Of a stretch of DNA of 64,000 nucleotides, positions 37,701 through 47,960 are shown one piece after another. The stretch's first letter is position 1. Each line of letters opens with the position of its first letter. The stretch covers positions 28,028,804-28,092,803 of the forward strand of contig CM060114.1 in assembly GCA_030522415.1 (NCBI GenBank), read 5' to 3'. The stretch comes from Channallabes apus. Lineage: Eukaryota; Chordata; Actinopteri; Siluriformes; Clariidae. A program made the translations under genes and the position numbers. Under the pieces are notes generated by a model, which was not told the DNA's origin, ran no database searches, and saw only the letters and a list, made by a program, of their open reading frames with translations.

Positions 37701-40700
37701 GAAGTGATGGGTCGTTCATGAACGATTCGTTCTTTTTGAACTCAGAAGAACGAGTCGTCTCAGAGAGTGATTCGTTCTTTTTCTACTGGGGCGTGCATGC
37801 GCAAATCATCGCAAAACATCCGTAGGTTATGAACAGTAAACAGAATTGAGCGATTCTTTCTCAATGACTCATCTACTCAGAGTCGTTCGTTCTTTTGTCA
37901 CGTGACTCCCATAGACGCTATGCAGTGCGGTACACTGGAAACAGAATTGAACGGTTCTCAACGAGTCTTCAAGTTTCGAGTGGTTCATTCCTTTGTCACG
38001 TGACTCCCATAGACGCTATGCTGTGCAATAGGTTGAAAAGAACAAACGACTCAGACTAGAAGATATGAGAGGTGAGCTACTCATTCTGTTTATTATAATA
38101 TGTCCTGAGCTGCGTTGTAATATTTTAATTAATTACTGAAACTATAGCCAAAATTTGTGCATGTAGATGTATTGGGGGTCGTTTTTTATTGAAAATGCAA
38201 CATTTCATTTTATTTCTGATCAAAAGAACGAAATGAACTAAATGACTCAAAAAAAGATTTGTTCATTTTGATGAACGAGATTCAAAGAACCGAGTCACTA
38301 AAATGATTCAAACTTCCATCACTAGATTACAGTAGTCACTACATCATACAGTAGCAGTTGTGAGAAGGGCTCTGGTATACTGTATAACTATAAAACCTGT
38401 CATTCATTTACAAATACAACCAGTAGACAGTGTGTGAATGCATGGAGCAGAGGACAAAAATCTACTGTATGACCTAATAAACCGCATACAGAAATTCATG
38501 GTTTTTTTTGTTTTTAATTGTATACTGTATACAGTACAATAGCTTGAAAATATTGGAACATGTAGCGCATCACAGTACACATGATTACGGTAAAGAAAGT
38601 GCAAATACACAACAGTGTGAGTTGAATGCAGAACAATAAATAGACAGATGATGTAAACTGTGCAGCAGTGGTTAAGGTATTGGACTAGTGATCGGGAGGC
38701 AACCTCACCAAGTTGCCTCTGTTGGGCCCTTGAGCGAGGCCCTTAACCTTCAACTGCACAGATGTATAATTAAATAAAAATGTAAGTCGCTCTGGATAAG
38801 AGCATTTGCCAAATCCTGTTTCTATTTTAATTATTTTATTTAACCCCTGTGCTTTTCAGTGACAGCAGCGTACCGGTACACTTTGACACAATGACTCGGG
38901 GTTCTGTAGAAGTCCGCCGCCTCTCAACTATTTCATCCATTCTAGATCCCAGTTTCGCCCTCGCTACAGAATGGATCTGGTACTTTGAGGATGAACATGA
39001 GGACTGGATCCAGTACGGTTCATCAGTAAGTGGCAGTCTAGACCATTCCGAAAGTAATACCGCAAATGTCTGGAAATATATTCTGAAGACTGGAGGTGTG
39101 ATATTTTGCTTCGTCTCAGCTTGATGATCTGACACAAGGAGGCAGCAGGAAGTCGTTAATTATTGTTGAATAAAAATACACTTTATATGATTTAAGAATA
39201 TGGTTCAATAAAAAAAAATTATGGTTCATTTAAAAACAAATGAAATACTGCCATAAAATGTATAGGGATTCAATTGAAAAAGTTAATAAGAGAAAAAGAA
39301 AGCAGTTTATTAATATGTTTATTTTATGAATTTTTTTTATTTTACTATTTTTTGGGTTTTTTTCCCTGATTTTTGTCCCTAATTTTTAGTCGTGTCCAAT
39401 TCCTCCCAGTCACTAGGGGGCTCCCACATTTAGCTTCTACCACCATTCAGTCGGGAGGGCCGCAGACTATCACGTGATTCATCCGACCTACGTGACGTCA
39501 CCGACGCATCTTTTCGAACTTGGGGGCGGAGTGACACACTCGGAGGACAGCGCTATCCGCTCCTTCCGCTTACGTGAGCTCACAGACGCCCCTGAATGGT
39601 TTTGTAGAGCCGTATTAACGTGGGAGTACGAAGTACCTCTCATCCCTCTCCTCTGAGAGAGCTCGGCCAATCAGCTCTCTCTACTGTAGGTCTTCGGTTG
39701 TGAGAGGTTACAGCATCACCCGGGGATCGAACCAGCGATCTCCAGATGATAGGGCGAGCACTTCACCACTGCGCCACGCGGAGGCCCATTTATGAGTTTA
39801 TTTCATCAGTAAAATTAATAACAGTTCATTCTCCATAGATGCTGTCTTTATAATGAATCCATAAGTTACATTAATGCTTGATATTGATTGGAAATTGAGG
39901 TGGTGTTTTTTTGTTTTTTGTTTTTTTTTTGCTCTTTGCTTTTAGCAAGGGGAAAACAATATATCATTCATCGTTAGTGAGTTCCTGGAATGGAAGTACC
40001 AAGAAAACAGTAGAGCTATCATCAGGTTCACTACAGCTGGACACTCTTATGAGGTCAATTTGCAAGGTAGGGATGTTGTTTTTACACTGTGTGTTATGCT
40101 GCTTTAGGGACTGTAGGACAAAGCCTAGGATTAGAAATAGGTTTTCTTTATGATTGCCTTTTTATTTGTTGTTTACAACTGCCTAAGGGCAGCACGGTGG
40201 TGTAGTGGTTAACAATGTCGCCTTGCACCTCCACGGGTTCGATTCACCGCCTCTGGTTTGTGTGTGCATGGAGTTTGCCTGTTCTCCTTGTGTTTGGTAG
40301 GTTTTCTCTGGATACACTTCCTCCCACAGTCCAAAGACATGCAGATTAGGCTAACTGGCATTTCCAAAATATCCTTTGTGCCAATCCTGATAAAAACTGC
40401 ATACAGCTAAAACTAATTAGGGGAACAGTCCCGGTTTGACTCGAACACCACCAAATGCATATTTATGGGTCAGGTCAATATTCTTTATATTAGTTTATTT
40501 ATTCATTGTATCGCTGCCACACACATGATTGGCTGATTAGTTACCTGCATGAAACTGCAGGTGTACCTAATAAAGTGGACAGCAAGGATTTCCAAACAAG
40601 CCAAACAGCATGCAAAATAGTGCTTGGAACACAATCACTGCTGCTTGCAAATATAATTTTTTTCCCCCCACATGGCAGACATGAAGCAGTACATGAAACA

Positions 40701-43700
40701 AAATGGCACTGAAATGCGAGTAAGGAGGAGACCCAGGTTTCTCTCAGAGGAAGATGTCCAAAACGCCATAACAAGGTATTTTTTTTTTTATATATTTGCT
40801 AATTCTGTAAATAACTTCTAATAAAAAAAGTCAAAATGAACAAATGAACCCTGTTCTTTAGACACAGGGAAATGGAATCCGTGGATCGTTCACAAAGTCC
40901 TCAAGCTTTGTGCTGTGACTCGGATGAAGCCGATATGTCTGTAACTGGAATTGAGGTAAAATACCTTCATATTGCCTTTTCTCGGGTTCTGTGGTAATCA
41001 AACTTTAATTGTGCGACTGTCTTATTACAATGAACCACTTGCTAGCATTCACAGGGAAAAAAAGGAGTATTTTTGGAAACGGCACCGGATCTGTCGCGAT
41101 GAGAACCATATACCGTTTGTGCAACAGCTTCCTGTTCACACCGTTGCTTATAAATAAGTGGTGTAATACTGTAACACATGGTGTAGCCAGGTGTGGGTGA
41201 GTGAATCCTGCTCCATCTGTCCTGTTGTAACAAGCAGAACTACAAACACCCATGCCAACACCAATGATTTAGCATTGAGATCCATCTGTGCTGTGATGAA
41301 TGGCACAGGGGAGGACAACCACCTCGGAAGCTTCCATTCAAGACAGAAAGAGCCGTCCAATCTTGTTCCGCCCTGATGATTGATGTGTACTTGTAGCTGC
41401 CATCAACAATCTTATCATCTTCAACAGCAGCCAGTGTTGGAACTAGTAATGAGGCTGACTCTGATTATTATTTGAGTGTCTGTTATTGAAAGCCATCTGT
41501 TTCCTATGATGGCAAAGACATCTGACGTGCGCCAAGCAATGCAAACAAAATGTTTTTGTTTTTTATTTGTCACGTGTTCACTTTTTGATATTTTTGCCCA
41601 TTTTCCTATAAATAAATTCCTTATACTTTAAAGATCCCTCCCCCTCATCGTCTATACCACTTTATCCAGTATACAGGGTCGCGGTGGGCCTGGAGCCTAT
41701 TCCAGGAGACGAGGCGGGGTACACCCTGGATAGGGTGCCAATCCAGCGCACGGCACATACACTCAATCACACACCACGGGCAATTTGGGAACACTATTTA
41801 ACCTAATCTGCATGTCTTTGGATTGTGGGAGGAAACCAGAGTCCCCTGAGGAAACCCTCCAAGCACAGGGAGAACATGCAAACTCCATGCACGCAGCCCT
41901 GAGGCGGGAATCGAACCCGGACCCTTGAGGTGCAATGCGACAGTGCTAACCAACTTTAAAAATAAAATAAAATAAAAAGATTATTAACTGTAAGATGTAA
42001 CAAGGCACAGACAGTCCACAATGTGAATGATCTAATATATATATACTGCATTTAAATGAATGTCAATTAATGGCTCAATAACGTAATAAGGCGTTTACAA
42101 TTAATGGGGTGAATCACGTAGCTCTAATTACTACTGTATTATGAACTAAATTACTCTTCAGGGTTAAATGTAATTTTTCTTTCTTTATAAGCATTTAAAA
42201 CTATTTTGTGCTAAGGTTTAGCCAAAGGCATGGAAGGAACTATATACTATGAGAGGCGTTCAAGTCTAACCGGTACTTTTGTTTTGGATTGCGCAAGATT
42301 AAGTTTTGAGAATAAAATCTCCCTTTATTTCTCTATATAATCCTCTGCTACACTAAGGCACTTATCCCAGTGTTTTACTAGTGCAAGGTACTGTAGAAAG
42401 TTTTCTCAGTACGCCGGAGCCATGATCGGACATCCTGCTTCAGGTTCGAAACGCTGACCTTCATGGAACCCCTTAATGGCCCAAACGTGGAAATGGCGGG
42501 GAGCGAGGTCAGAACTGGACGAGGAATGCGGCAATAACTCCCAGTCGAGTTCCTGTAATGTGTTATTGGTGTTAGTGAATGGTTGTGCGTACAGTTCCCA
42601 CACACTGGAAGCTTGTGAGAAGTTGTCCTTCCATTTTTAAGGCCTTCAAGTCGCTGAATGTTCATGGAAAAACGGCTTGAAGCCACCTTAGCTGGGATCA
42701 TCAATCACGAATCTATTGCCTTTTTTTATAACGTTTTCACCATTCATACAGTATGTACATAAAGCTAAGTCATCAAGTAAATGTCAATCAGATTAATGCC
42801 ATCAGTTACAGGAAGTGTTGTCAAAAGTCCCGACTTGAACGCCCCTCATATGTACTAGATACAATGAAGATATTATCGTCTATATTTACTGAAGAGGATT
42901 AGAAATGTGTATTACTCTAAAATGTCATTACTTTCCAGAGGGTTCCCCTGGACAGTGATACGGATCAATATAAGAAGACTGTTGCGCGCTTTCTGAAGAC
43001 AATGAGAGATTTTAATGTGAAGAGCATTGAGAAGGTGCAAAATAAGGACTTGTGGGAAGTTTTCAAAAGGTATTTAATTTAAGTTTTCAATAGGTATTTA
43101 AAGGCAAATGCTCTAAGGCATGGCCATTTTTGTTTATTTAGTTAGGCAAAATAGTTCTGACAAAATTTGGATGAATGAATGTAATTGAATGAATGCAATT
43201 TCATCCATGAGCCTAAATGTGATTTATGTCCAACAGGCATGTTAATGTTATAAAACAGAAAAGTTTGGGCAAGGAGAATGTCAAACTCCTGTTTCATGGT
43301 ACTGAGTCCAAGCAGATTGATGCCATCTTCCAGCACAACACCGGCTGGAGATTTTGTCATGGACAAGAAACAGCATATGGAAAAGGTGAGTTTTTAAGAT
43401 TTGGGAGGAACAAATACAACCCAACATGTCTACTTGTACAGCATAATGTGTTCACTTTGTTGCTACAGGTCTTTATTTTACCAAGGATGCCAAATCCTCC
43501 CACAGCTACACTGACAAGTCTGGGACTCAGTATATGTTCCTTTGCCAAGTATTCACAGGAGAATATACCACCGGGCACCCCAGCTATATCCAACCTCCTC
43601 TGAAAGATGGGGAAAACGGCATCTTCTATGACAGCTGTGTAAATGATATCAAAAGCCCATCCATATTTGTTGTGTTTGAGAAACATCAGGTGTACCCAAT

Positions 43701-44718
43701 GTACCTAATTCAATATGAAAAACGAGCAGTAAGTAGTCCTCTACCTGTCTCTCAGAATCCGTTCTCTTTAAGCACTCAGGCTGGTTTCAGTGATCCGCAC
43801 GTATTTCGTCAACATTCTACTCGAGCTTTCTTTCCAGTTTTGACATACAACACTCCAACCTTGTTGAGTGCTCCAAAATTCCATTTTACTCCTATGGTGC
43901 GTCCCCCCTTCTTTGCTCATTTAAAGGAAATAAATTTCCAAAGAAGTGCAGCCCGGTTCCCATTTCCTCACTATTATAGGCCTTCTCAAATCAGAGCGTA
44001 TACATTTAGCAGTCCTACAAGGTCACAAAAACAACATGGTTCACATGGAGGGTTTGGGTCAATGCATTCACCAAGGAATGATTTAGCTCAAGCTAGAGCC
44101 ATAGCATCACTTAGAAAGGACCATGCAAAATATCATGTTTCAAAATCAGTGAGGTCAGATAGAGAATCGCATCCAACAACAATAAAACAAACCAGACCAG
44201 CTGGTAGCGTAGGTCCAATGAAGTCTTCAGCAAGTGTATCATCTGATACCAAACCCTCAAAGGCAGTAAGAGGTCAAAATGCCAGACACCAGCACTCAAA
44301 TTCAGCTGAATCAAATAGTGGATTGAATCCAGGGACTGCTTATGCCTGCACATCAACTTATGCTGATTCTTCAAAGTCAGTTAGAAATGAAAATGCAAAA
44401 GCAAAAAGAGTTTCAAGACCTATGACTACTTCTGATTCAGGAAGCACCAAACCTGTAGGAAAGAACTCCAGAAGCTCTGAAACACAAAGAACTATACCTG
44501 CAGGTGGCGGCTCCAAGAGCTCCGCTTCACGAACCAGTGCACCTGCAGGTGGCGGCTCCAAGAGCTCCGCTTCACGAACCAGTGCACCTGCAGGTGATGG
44601 CTCCAAGAGCTCCGCTTCACGAACCAGTGCACCTGCAGGTGGCGGCTCCAAGAGCTCCGCTTCACGAAGCACTAAACCTGCAGGTAGCAATTCCAAGAGC
44701 TCCAAAGGAAGGCATTAG
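30965..44718 (+). CDS. parp12-like: PARP12-like gene C: CCCH zinc fingers, WWE, mono-ART, basic repeat tail
   Basis: Twelve coding exons, 956 aa from the ATG at 30965 (an in-frame ATG at 30839 also exists): 30965-31230, 31820-31955, 35635-35917, 37084-37134, 37235-37361, 38860-39025, 39946-40066, 40679-40775, 40862-40955, 42939-43069, 43237-43385, 43469-44718; all AG/GT and in frame. Exons 2, 5, 6, 8 and 10 have the same lengths as in gene B. The N-terminus is acidic and lacks the 56-residue winged-helix-like start of B. Five CCCH fingers follow (the first is CX4CX2CX3H, one residue shorter than in B; the last is ICLFHFEKSCTLGDSC...H), then a WWE-type region (LPYKWEQ, WIWYFEDEHEDWIQYGSS) and an ART domain with H511, Y543 and I606. 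The tail of about 330 aa is basic and Ser-rich, carries a 15-residue repeat and ends without CaaX. A GTAAGT at 43729, just after the ART domain, could be an alternative donor. Confidence 0.9.
31281..31530 (+). mobile_element. SINE-A copy (gene C intron 1)
   Basis: Forward, diverged: GCGGCATAGTGGCTTAG head, GCATGGAGTTTGCATG core, a poly-C stretch near the end. Confidence 0.8.
31737..31774. repeat. (CA)n microsatellite
   Basis: CA repeat ending about 45 bp upstream of gene C exon 2. Confidence 0.95.
32147..32864. mobile_element. Long-inverted-repeat (foldback) element (gene C intron 2)
   Basis: The left arm begins CACTGATCAGCCATAACATT. The right arm, reversed, reads CAATCAGTCATAACATTATG; both continue with an AATATTGA..AGGTCC block, so arms of roughly 70-90 bp pair. 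No transposase. A second, larger copy is at 55583. Confidence 0.75.
32926..35483 (-). mobile_element. RTE-like LINE, reversed, interrupted by a hAT element (gene C intron 2)
   Basis: The 3' end (TTCTTTGTCTTTCGGCTA, minus strand) is at 32926, and the element is 5'-truncated near 35483. It includes reverse transcriptase with VFVDLEKAYDRVPREELW, GLHQGSALSPFLF and the catalytic FADDIVL box (minus 34247-34936). The C-terminal region around 34036-34420 matches the copy at 25646. Several frame changes make it inactive. A hAT element splits it at 33020-34027. Confidence 0.9.
33020..34027. mobile_element. Non-autonomous hAT element nested in the LINE
   Basis: 1008 bp with terminal TAGGGATGCTCA / TGAGCATCCCTA inverted repeats and a perfect 8-bp target duplication ACCCCAAC (33012-33019, 34028-34035). 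The LINE sequence is continuous across the insertion. No recognisable transposase. Contains a short AT tract near 33078-33110. Confidence 0.95.
36395..36960 (+). mobile_element. Mariner-type remnant, interrupted by a SINE (gene C intron 3)
   Basis: Two parts surround a SINE-B. The left part has GTTCCCATGAACATTCAGTG and GGTTAACTTG. The right part resumes with GCGAAAGAG and includes GGCATTAAAGGAGTTCCTGG and AAGCAGGCAGTCTCG. It matches the copies at 14833 and 44890. It carries TACTGTA at about 36920 where the 14833 copy has TA. Confidence 0.75.
36468..36665 (+). mobile_element. SINE-B-like copy
   Basis: Head GGTTTAGAGGGCTAAGGCAC, B-box-like GGTTCGATCCC and the signature GCGCAAGGCCCTTAACCC. The tail differs from other SINE-B copies (AAGAATTTCACTGTGCTGTA). 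Confidence 0.75.
37703..38323. mobile_element. hAT-like MITE rich in GAACGA motifs (gene C intron 5)
   Basis: Begins AGTGATGGGTCGTTCATGAA and ends AAACTTCCATCACT, short inverted ends of a common fish hAT-like MITE. Inside, GTCACGTGACTCCCATAGAC occurs twice (about 37898 and 38000), a direct repeat of roughly 30 bp. No coding sequence. Confidence 0.7.
38664..38815 (+). mobile_element. SINE-B copy (gene C intron 5)
   Basis: GGTTAAGGTATTGGACTAG head and CTGTTGGGCCCTTGAGCGAG; the B-box area is partly deleted. It lies just upstream of exon 6. Confidence 0.85.
39388..39785 (-). mobile_element. SINE-C, full-length reversed copy (gene C intron 6)
   Basis: Reading the minus strand from 39785: a GGGCCTCCGCGTGGCGCAGT head with A-box-like TGGCGCAGTGG and B-box GGTTCGATCCC, then a GAGAGAGCTGATTGGCCGAG body. 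Other copies are at 48525 and 63785. Confidence 0.85.
40187..40385 (+). mobile_element. SINE-A copy (gene C intron 7)
   Basis: GGGCAGCACGGTGGTGTAGT head and GGGTTCGATTC box; tail missing. Confidence 0.88.
40500..40590. repeat. Terminal fragment of the GGCCACTTTATTAGG element
   Basis: GTGTACCTAATAAAGTGGAC resembles the inverted terminal repeat of the element at 52457. Only one end is present. Confidence 0.6.
41643..41952 (-). mobile_element. SINE-A, near-complete reversed copy (gene C intron 9)
   Basis: Tail, core and head with the reversed B-box GGAATCGAACC. Confidence 0.92.
42247..42849 (-). mobile_element. Mariner-type element, internally deleted, both ends present (gene C intron 9)
   Basis: TATGAGAGGCGTTCAAGTCT at the left and the inverted AGTCCCGACTTGAACGCCCC at the right are matching ends. 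The inside keeps a reversed mariner transposase C-terminal region with stops. At about 42387 it has AGGTACTGTAGAAA where the 14833 copy, reversed, reads AGGTAGAAA. Confidence 0.85.
44503..44705 (+). repeat. 45-bp coding minisatellite in gene C tail
   Basis: Four full units starting at 44503, 44548, 44593 and 44638, plus a partial fifth, encode GGGSKSSASRTSAPA with small changes (GDG in unit 3, STKPA in unit 4). Units are nearly identical at the DNA level, so the array is recent or homogenised. All lie in frame near the C-terminus. Confidence 0.96.
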
Positions 44719-44787
44719 TTCTTGTTGGTGTAGAAGTCTTAAATTATTCTAAAATGTAATGGAATTTCAGGGGAGTCTTTTCATACC

Positions 44788-44809
44788 AATAAAATGAAAT
44801 GTCAATAAA
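44788..44809 (+). promoter_or_regulatory. Polyadenylation signals of gene C
   Basis: Two AATAAA hexamers (44788-44793 and 44804-44809) lie 70-90 bp after the stop codon, suggesting a short 3' UTR. Confidence 0.65.
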
Positions 44810-44889
44810 ATTGAACCATCAAGCCAACCTGGGACTTGAAATTTCTAATGAATGAAAAACCGATAAACATTTACATTAGACTTTGAACT

Positions 44890-45200
44890 CAGTAAAACAT
44901 GTGGATGGTGCCCGTTCCCATGAACATTCAGCAAGTAGAATGCCTAATACTTGAAAATCGATGAATAACTTTTCACTGTGCGGAAGAGACGCATCTGTAT
45001 ACGGCTGTAAGTTATTGCCACATCCCTCCGTATAGTCCTGACCTCACTTCAAGCCATTTCCACACATTTGGGCCAATAAAGGAGTTCCTGGGAGGCCAGC
45101 ATTTTTGATGTGAAGCAGGCAGTCCAATCATGGTTGTTTTTACTCTCTTGTTATTCCACAGTCAGACATCCCGGTTTGAGAGATTCCCAGTTGCCAATGG
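44890..45200 (+). mobile_element. Mariner-type remnant downstream of gene C
   Basis: Contains GTTCCCATGAACATTCAGCA, then TAGTCCTGACCTCACTTCAA and AAGGAGTTCCTGGGAGGCCA, matching the copies at 14833 and 36395. Ends are not clear. Confidence 0.75.
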
Positions 45201-46680
45201 AAAATTGGACCAGGAAATAAATAACATTGTGATTGTATTGTTAATACAATGAGATTAGAATTGGCTGAAGATCAACTACTAAATTTTAGTTCAAATCTCA
45301 ACAACGTCAATTGGCTACTGGTTTTTGGACCAAGCCCTTAAATTGCTCACATGTATCCTCCATTAATTGTAAGTTGCTAAAAGTGTCTTCCAGATGAGGA
45401 AAGATCACAAATTCAGATGTGCGAAAAATGTGCCTGGAAAAAAACATCACAGGTAGATTTTAAGATAAATAGCTGTGGGCAATGGAAATAGTCCAACGCA
45501 AGACTTAAAAACCTGATCATGAAATTGCCTCGTTATAATTTATATCCAGCTGTGCAATGTACTGTACCTCTTCAGACTAGGGGTTATTAATAATGCAGCA
45601 AGTTGTGTTTTCACAACAGGCAAAGGGTGGGTCCCTCTATTATCTGGTTCAAGCCAGCTGTCTTCCTTGTATTTTTGATAGTGTTGTTCAGCTGTGTTAC
45701 TTTTAGCAACGATCATATAGTACACTATGTTTGATCTTTTTAGCTGTGAGTTCTACTATTGTTTTTTTTTTTAATGATTTGATTTCACCAAGCGTTTAAA
45801 TTATCTCCCATCCCGCTCATACAGGATGTTTTTCCCGAACCGTGTTTCTTCCTTGAAGATGATGGTTCACCACAAACCTTCCAGGTTTTAATAATGTGCT
45901 TTCAAGTTCTTAACCTAATTTTGGTTAAGAACTTGGTTTCTGGAATCTCCTTAGTTGTTTTCTTTGCTTGATGCAGGACAATAAATTGACCCTCCTTTTC
46001 TACGACCACAGGATAGGTCTTTTGAAATGGCTGTTTAAGAAATGAAAAGCTACTCACTATACAGTATCAGTCAGGGTAAAATAACTTGTTGCTGCTGAAC
46101 CATATTACTCCATGCAGTATTTATTCAATGGAAGAATCTTAACTACTTGCCATTGTTTAGGTAGTCAGTAGCTGATGAGACATTCATACAAATTCTAACC
46201 TACCCGAGTGATCTGGTTGGAGTTAATTCAAACTAAATGAATGTCAAAAAAACCTGAAGTCACAAATGAAACAAAAAAAAACTGATCCTAACTAGTATAC
46301 TAATAACTAATCCTAACATCAACATTTCATAAAAAGCTTTAAACAAAACATTGTGCATATACTTATTATATAAATAAGCTGAACTTATTGTTTTCTGTGC
46401 ATTTTATTTAAATTGATATGTAATTTTCTCTAAACTCTTACTGCAGATTATTTTCTGTTGTTTTTATTAAACACCTTAAGGCTTTTTTAACTTGGTTTCA
46501 GATTCATCTCATTTTTTATTGACTGAGTTTATGAGAACACTAATTTAGTGTCTTCGCATGCTACTGTATGTGTTCATTTGTGTGTGTGTGTGTGTTTCGA
46601 AAATTGATTGACAAGGGATTGTGATAGAGCAGGGAAAACACTACAATGCATGCAGGGTTGATGCATGTATTGCTAATACA
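45201..46680. other. Intergenic sequence without recognised features
   Basis: AT-rich and mostly unique. A short TG repeat lies at about 46577-46594. I found no exon-like segment with splice sites. Confidence 0.4.
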
Positions 46681-46682
46681 GA

Positions 46683-46905
46683 TATTGCAATGCTAATCAC
46701 TACACCACCGTGCCGCCCACAGCCTCAGTATCAATCCAAAATCAACGAGAACACCAAAAAGCTGGCAGTTGGTGCCTTAAAGTACAGAGGAAACCCACCA
46801 AACATGGGGAGAACCGAGAACAGAACCTGGACCGATGGAGGTGCGAGGCGATGGTGCTAACCAATAAAAAGACATGCAGATTAGACTCAGTTGATGTTCC
46901 TAAAT
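46683..46905 (-). mobile_element. SINE-A pieces, rearranged
   Basis: Reversed head (CACTACACCACCGTGCCGCC), then reversed core pieces, then a short forward core piece (AAAGACATGCAGATTAGACT). This suggests an internal rearrangement. Confidence 0.7.
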
Positions 46906-46961
46906 TGTGTGTGAATGTTACTACCAAATGGGAATAAACACAGTGATTCCTGAATGGATAT

Positions 46962-47137
46962 TTACATTTAGGCATATGTTCTTATCCAGAGCGACTTACA
47001 TTTTTATCTCATTATACATCTTGAGGGTTAAGGGCCTTGCTCAAGGGCCCAACAGTGGCAACTTGGTGGTTGTGGGGTTTGAACCTGGGATCTTCCGAAC
47101 TGTAGTCCAATGCCTTAACCACTGAGCTACACCTGAC
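46962..47137 (-). mobile_element. SINE-B copy
   Basis: Reversed copy: TTATCCAGAGCGACTTACAT tail side, GCTCAAGGGCCCAACAGTGG and GTTTGAACCTGGGATCTTCC. Confidence 0.9.
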
Positions 47138-47204
47138 CCTCATTCCTACTCATGTCTCGTGCACACTACATTTATAAAAAATGAATACACCTCCCCTCCT
47201 CCTC

Positions 47205-47468
47205 CATGTCACGTGACAAGGCTTTTCACTCCACTCCCGGTGCCATAAAGCGCTCTGGAGCACAAGCGGAGTGGATGCGACACAAGGCGCTCACGTTCCC
47301 GGCATGCACTGGGGGGCTGGATACTGAGGAAGCTGTGGCACGGGGAAATCGTGTAGCGCGCGCGCAGGGAATCTCCTCGTTCTCATCATCATCAAAGAAT
47401 ATTTAAATTTTAATCATCAAACAACAACAACAAAAAAAAAAACGAAAACCCGGACGGGACGCACTAAG
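47205..47468 (+). promoter_or_regulatory. CpG-rich promoter / 5' non-coding exon candidate
   Basis: A CpG-dense stretch in otherwise CpG-poor DNA begins with the palindromic E-box GTCACGTGAC (USF/MITF type) near 47208 and has a weak TATA-like CATAAAG. It runs to a perfect splice donor AAG|GTAAGT at 47468/47469. A second CpG-rich patch follows at 47690-47960. This looks like the first exon of a gene on the plus strand whose coding exons lie farther right, perhaps beyond the window. The small ORF from 47206 is probably an upstream ORF. Confidence 0.4.
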
Positions 47469-47819
47469 GTAAGTAAAATAATAATAATAATTGTAAAATG
47501 TAAGTGTAGTGTGAATGCACTATAGATCTGCAGTGCGTGCTCTGTGGACTTACTAAGGGGGGAAGAAAAGACATAAACCGCTCCCAGCTCGGACATGACA
47601 CGGCTATGCATTGTGCATGCAATGCAATGTAATGTAATGTAATGCAATGCATTAAAATTTTTTATTTAATAGATTTTTTTCCCGATGCATGTCGAGCATC
47701 ATTGATTCCGGATTAATCAGTACAGGGGGTTTCCCCGCCCTCTCCGCCGGCTTCTCAGCGGGTTCCGTCTTCAGGTTTGCGATGCCAGCAAACACGAGTG
47801 TCATAATACTCATCGTTCA

Positions 47820-47960
47820 TTGTGTGTGTGTGTGTGTGTGTTGATCAGGAGTGCGCTTGTTGAGCATTCGGTTTCCGCACGCGCGCGGGCACGCGTATGA
47901 TCCTCTCTTCTCTTCCTCATACAGTGTGCGCGCGCGCGTGTGTGTGTGCGCGCGCTAGGC
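47820..47960. repeat. TG and CG-rich simple repeats
   Basis: A TG run at 47820-47841, then alternating CG/TG purine-pyrimidine tracts (47880-47956) prone to Z-DNA, inside the CpG-rich zone. Confidence 0.8.
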
